Assembly: GCA_902791785.1 (NCBI GenBank)
Contig: CADAXH010000082.1
Coordinates: 1 to 7,156 of the forward strand
Direction of reading: 5' to 3'
Length of the DNA stretch: 7,156 nt
DNA from: an uncultured Ruminococcus sp.
GTDB taxonomy: Bacteria > Bacillota > Clostridia > Oscillospirales > CAG-272
Position numbers and translations under genes: made by a program. This document shows positions 4,508-7,156 of this stretch, piece by piece. The stretch's first letter is position 1. Each line of letters starts with the position of its first letter. The notes beneath the pieces are model-generated. The model did not search any database. It saw nothing but the letters and a program-made list of their open reading frames with translations, and had not been told where the DNA came from.

Positions 4508-5983
4508 ATGCAGAATTTAGTAATTATAGAATCTCCAGGAAAAGTCAAAACAATCAAGTCATGTCTTGGAAAAAATTATGATGTAATTGCATCAGTAGGT
4601 CATGTAAGAGATCTGCCCAAAAGCAGTCTCGGAATAGACGTAAAAAATGGTTTTGAGCCAAAGTATGTGACTATTCAGGGAAAAAACAAGATAATATCCG
4701 ATCTCAAGCAGAAAGCGAAAGAAGCAGACCGGGTATATCTCGCAACCGACCCTGACCGTGAAGGAGAGGCAATCTCATGGCACCTTTCAAAAGTGCTCGA
4801 TCTTGATGAGAACAAAACCGAAAGAGTAACTTTCAATGAAATTACAAAATCGGCTGTTCAAAAAGGAATCGAGTCACCGAGAAAGATAGATATGGATCTT
4901 GTCAACTCTCAGCAGGCAAGACGTGTTCTTGACAGACTTGTAGGATATAAACTCAGTCCATTTTTGTGGAAAACGATCAAGAGCGGATTGTCAGCAGGAA
5001 GAGTTCAGTCCGTGGCAGCCAGGATCATTGTTGAAAGAGAAGAAGAAATACAGGCATTCAAACCGGAAGAATACTGGTCTATTGATGCAGTTTTGCGCAC
5101 ATCCAAAAAAGCTGTGATAAACGCAAAGTATTTTGGCACTTCATCTTCAAAAAAAGCTGTAATAAAGAGCGAACAGGAAACCCAGGCAGTGCTTGATGCA
5201 GTGAAGAGCGGCGAATTTGTCGTCACTGAATGCACGAAAGAGAAGAAACAGAAATCTCCTCAGCCTCCGTTCACAACATCGACAATGCAGCAGGAAGCAG
5301 CCAGAAGATTCGGTTTCCAGGCTACCAAAACAATGAAAGTTGCACAGCAGCTTTATGAAGGCGTTGGACTTGGAAAAGAATTCGGTGGAGATCATGGTAT
5401 CATAACATACATGAGAACAGATTCTCTGAGAATTGCTGACGAAGCCGCATATGCAGCTAAAGAATACATTGAAAATACGTACGGAAGCGATTATTATCCG
5501 AGCAGAAGAAAGGTATACAAGACCAAGAACTCTGCTCAGGACGCACATGAAGCAATAAGACCTTCAGACATGAATCTTAGCCCTGAAAAGCTCAAAGGAG
5601 TCCTGACGAGCGACCAGTTCAAACTATACAGGCTGATCTGGAACAGATTTATTGCAAGTCAGATGAAGAATGCAGAACTTGATGTTTTGTCTTTGGACAT
5701 TGAATCAAATGGACACATATTCAAAGCAAGTGCCTATGATATCGCATTCAAGGGCTTTATGGCTGTTTCCGGAATTGAAGAAGATGAAGGCGAAGAGAAG
5801 AGAGAAAAACTTCCGAACATTGAAAACGGAGAAAAGCTCGAGCTTGAAAGCGTAACACCCAAGCAGAACTTTACCGAACCTCCTCCGCACTTCAATGAAG
5901 GCTCTCTTGTAAAATTCCTTGAAGAAAAAGGAATAGGACGTCCATTGAGAGAGGTTATGTTGAAAGAGACAAAAAGAACCTGA
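4508..5983 (+). CDS. topA: DNA topoisomerase I (topA), N-terminal and core part, cut short by an internal deletion/frameshift
   Basis: Type IA topoisomerase relaxes negative supercoils through a transient 5'-phosphotyrosine link. This frame gives 491 residues. The Toprim domain carries ESPGK (Glu8) and DPDREGEAISWHL (Asp81, Asp83, Glu85). Then come VNSQQARRVLDRLVGYKLSPFLW, SAGRVQSVAARIIVEREEEI, the active site GIITYMRTDS (catalytic Tyr301, codon 5408-5410), and QDAHEAIRPSD. Homology holds through FLEEKGIGRP (479) and is followed by 12 unrelated residues to TGA 5981-5983. In homologues GIGRP continues into STYAPTI...RGYV. Here RGYVERDKKNLK continues in another frame from 5944, with about ten residues missing. 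The gene is probably a pseudogene, a strain-level deletion, or an assembly/sequence error. ATG 4508 begins at the conserved MQNLVIIESPGK. It follows the methyltransferase gene by 40 bases and is probably cotranscribed with it. Confidence 0.9.
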   Translation: MQNLVIIESPGKVKTIKSCLGKNYDVIASVGHVRDLPKSSLGIDVKNGFEPKYVTIQGKNKIISDLKQKAKEADRVYLATDPDREGEAISWHLSKVLDLDENKTERVTFNEITKSAVQKGIESPRKIDMDLVNSQQARRVLDRLVGYKLSPFLWKTIKSGLSAGRVQSVAARIIVEREEEIQAFKPEEYWSIDAVLRTSKKAVINAKYFGTSSSKKAVIKSEQETQAVLDAVKSGEFVVTECTKEKKQKSPQPPFTTSTMQQEAARRFGFQATKTMKVAQQLYEGVGLGKEFGGDHGIITYMRTDSLRIADEAAYAAKEYIENTYGSDYYPSRRKVYKTKNSAQDAHEAIRPSDMNLSPEKLKGVLTSDQFKLYRLIWNRFIASQMKNAELDVLSLDIESNGHIFKASAYDIAFKGFMAVSGIEEDEGEEKREKLPNIENGEKLELESVTPKQNFTEPPPHFNEGSLVKFLEEKGIGRPLREVMLKETKRT

Positions 5984-6714
5984 AAGCAACTCCGCTTGGC
6001 AGGACTGTTGTTGAAGTGATGAAAGAGAATTTCCCGGAATATGTCGACTACAAATTCACAGCCGACGCCGAGACCAAACTTGACTCCATCGCTCAGGGAG
6101 AACATTCTTATAGCGAAGTATTATCCAGTTTCTACGACAATTTCACAAAATGCCTTGAAAAGGCAGATAAAAACGCTCCTTCAAAAAAGATAAAAATTCC
6201 TGTTGAAGAGACGGATTACATTTGTGATCAGTGCGGCAGAAAAATGGTTATTAAGTATGGTCCGTACGGAAAGTTTCTGGCTTGTTCAGGGTATCCCGAT
6301 TGCAAGAATACAATGCAGCTTGACAAGAATGGAAACGTAATCAAAAAGGTTGAAAAAGCTGAACCCGTTCAGACTGACATGATCTGTGAAAAATGCGGAA
6401 AACCAATGGTTCTCAGGACAGGAAAATACGGCAGTTTCTATGCATGCACGGATTATCCAAAATGCAAGACTACAAAACCGGTTCCGGATCCAATTGGCGT
6501 TCCATGTCCTAAATGCGGAAGAGACATACTCAAGGTTAAGAGCAAGTCGGGAAGGATTTTCTTCAGATGCGAAGGATATCCCAAGTGCACATTTGCAACA
6601 TGGAATAAACCAGTTAATGAAAAATGTCCTAAATGCGGGTCAATACTTGTAGAGTCGAAAAAAGGAGACTCTTTGTACTGCAGCAATCAGGACTGTGATT
6701 ACAAGAAAAAATAG
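5944..6714 (+). pseudogene. topA: topA 3' fragment: end of core plus four C4 zinc fingers, out of frame with the 5' part
   Basis: This is the remainder of topoisomerase I, one frame away from the upstream part. It opens with IERGYVERDKKNLKATPLGRTVVEVMKENFPEYVDYKFTADAE, typical late-core TopA sequence. Four tetracysteine zinc fingers follow, with first to last Cys codons at 6223-6303, 6385-6465, 6505-6588 and 6625-6696. They show CxxCG...C...YPxC patterns, and the last is a degenerate CPKCG...YCSNQDC. These fingers bind single-stranded DNA in other TopA proteins. The longest open stretch from a start-like codon begins at GTG 6016, but no convincing SD precedes it. It is better seen as a fragment than as a separate gene. 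Restoring about 31 bases would give a single protein of about 745 residues, within range for clostridial TopA. Stop is TAG 6712-6714. Confidence 0.87.
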
Positions 6715-6730
6715 AAATCAGCAGCAAACA

Positions 6731-6756
6731 AAGTCCACGGCATACGTCGTGGATTT
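6731..6756 (+). terminator. Terminator-like hairpin after topA
   Basis: Bases 6734-6741 pair with 6746-6753 (8 bp, one G-U, loop ATAC). A-T/G-U pairs extend this to 6731 and 6756. An outer pairing AATCAG (6716-6721) with CTGATT (6757-6762) can close the structure. Only three T residues follow directly, so this is a weak intrinsic terminator by T-tract. It lies 16 bases after the topA stop and before a new promoter, which supports a transcription boundary here. Confidence 0.6.
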
Positions 6757-6814
6757 CTGATTATAATGATGATATTTTCCTATTCATCATCGTGTAAACA
6801 GTTTATTGAATTAA

Positions 6815-6843
6815 TTGAAGAGACCAATGATATACGTTATAAT
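6815..6843 (+). promoter_or_regulatory. Sigma-A type promoter for the nucleotidyltransferase gene
   Basis: A -35 box TTGAAG (6815-6820) and a perfect -10 box TATAAT (6838-6843) are separated by 17 bases. The predicted start is near 6850, leaving a leader of about 25 nt. This promoter separates the final gene from the topA transcription unit. Confidence 0.75.
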
Positions 6844-6874
6844 TTATATTGAAAAATGAGGGAAGGAGTTTTGT

Positions 6875-7156
6875 ATGACTAATAAGGTTAAAAAAGATTT
6901 AGATGCAATGTGCGATGTTATTAAGAAAACAGTAAATGTCGATTGCATCTATTTGTTTGGCTCATATGCATACGGAGTTCCAAATGCAGATAGTGATTAT
7001 GATATATGCGTTATTATTCCTGATGGGGATTCAAGGACAATTGATGTAGCAATTGATATCCGAAGGGCTCTATACAAGATTCAAACAATGCCGATTGATT
7101 TATTGGTCTACCATAACAGCAAATTTAAAGAAAAACAGGAATTTGCCGCATTTGAA
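6875..7156 (+). CDS. Minimal nucleotidyltransferase (MNT/NTP_transf_2 family), 3' end outside window
   Basis: The first 94 residues are present, and the gene runs off the window. The family core is clear: IYLFGSYAYGVPNADSDYDICVII contains the GS (29-30) followed by the DxD pair (Asp41, Asp43) of polymerase-beta-like nucleotidyltransferases. IDLLVY (Asp75) provides the third metal-binding carboxylate. All three acidic residues are therefore kept and the enzyme is probably active. ATG 6875 has AAGGAG (6863-6868) 6 bases upstream, and a dedicated promoter at 6815-6843. Small proteins of this type are often the antitoxin half of MNT/HEPN toxin-antitoxin pairs, where the nucleotidyltransferase modifies the HEPN partner. 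They can also be stand-alone or antibiotic-modifying enzymes. The next gene is not visible, so the role is undecided. It differs from its housekeeping neighbours and may be accessory DNA. Confidence 0.85.
   Translation, partial: MTNKVKKDLDAMCDVIKKTVNVDCIYLFGSYAYGVPNADSDYDICVIIPDGDSRTIDVAIDIRRALYKIQTMPIDLLVYHNSKFKEKQEFAAFE

Noticed and set aside
5939..5983. Programmed ribosomal frameshifting in topA
   Set aside because: No canonical slippery heptamer is in frame at the junction. About ten conserved residues are physically absent, so slipping would not restore a normal TopA.
6386..6652. 88-codon plus-strand frame inside the topA zinc-finger region
   Set aside because: It overlaps the real zinc-finger frame, lacks an RBS and shows no family features.
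6016..6714. Independent zinc-finger protein starting at GTG 6016
   Set aside because: Homology to TopA extends upstream of this codon to 5944, and no ribosome binding site is placed for it, so it is a fragment of topA.
1..7156. CRISPR arrays, insertion sequences, tRNA or rRNA genes
   Set aside because: No regularly spaced repeats, transposase-like frames, terminal inverted repeats or cloverleaf/rRNA sequences were recognised on either strand.

Overview
The window looks like a piece of core chromosome from a low-GC Gram-positive bacterium, most likely a Clostridia member of the Bacillota. The grounds are strong AGGAGG-type ribosome binding sites, promoters close to the sigma-A consensus with 17-base spacers, TTG start codons, A/T-ending codons, and an infC-rpmI-rplT operon preceded by a Bacillota-style attenuator leader. 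I cannot place it to genus. All recognisable genes are on the + strand, and almost all of the window is coding.

Layout. Positions 1-626 hold the 3' end of a radical-SAM tRNA methylthiotransferase of the MtaB type. It overlaps a RluA/RluD-family pseudouridine synthase (613-1575). A clear promoter lies just after that stop and drives upp (1656-2285), the uracil salvage enzyme. A second, near-consensus promoter (2302-2330) starts the translation operon. Its leader of about 150 nt carries a terminator and a competing antiterminator. It is followed by infC (IF3, apparently starting at the rare codon ATA), rpmI (L35) and rplT (L20), closed by an intrinsic terminator at 3631-3659. Next come a SpoU/TrmH-family rRNA 2'-O-methyltransferase (3685-4467) and topA (4508-6714). 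topA is broken: about 31 bases are missing at the conserved GRPSTYA motif, which shifts the frame. After a terminator-like hairpin and a new promoter, the window ends inside a minimal nucleotidyltransferase (MNT-type) gene that starts at 6875.

How the genes fit together. Most of the window concerns translation: tRNA and rRNA modification, initiation, and two 50S proteins. Uracil salvage and DNA supercoiling control are embedded among these. Regulation appears at several levels. There is transcription attenuation ahead of infC, probably L20-responsive. IF3 probably senses its own non-AUG start codon, and that codon sits in the 3-nt loop of a small hairpin. Two genes, the pseudouridine synthase and topA, each have a hairpin placed between an upstream Shine-Dalgarno sequence and the start codon.

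No CRISPR array, insertion sequence, tRNA or rRNA was seen, and no stretch over 300 bases lacks a gene. The observations most worth following are the topA lesion, the ATA start codon in its hairpin, the infC leader with a possible leaderless 16-codon ORF at its 5' end, and the repeated SD-hairpin-start layout. I did not find a convincing wholly new multi-gene system.
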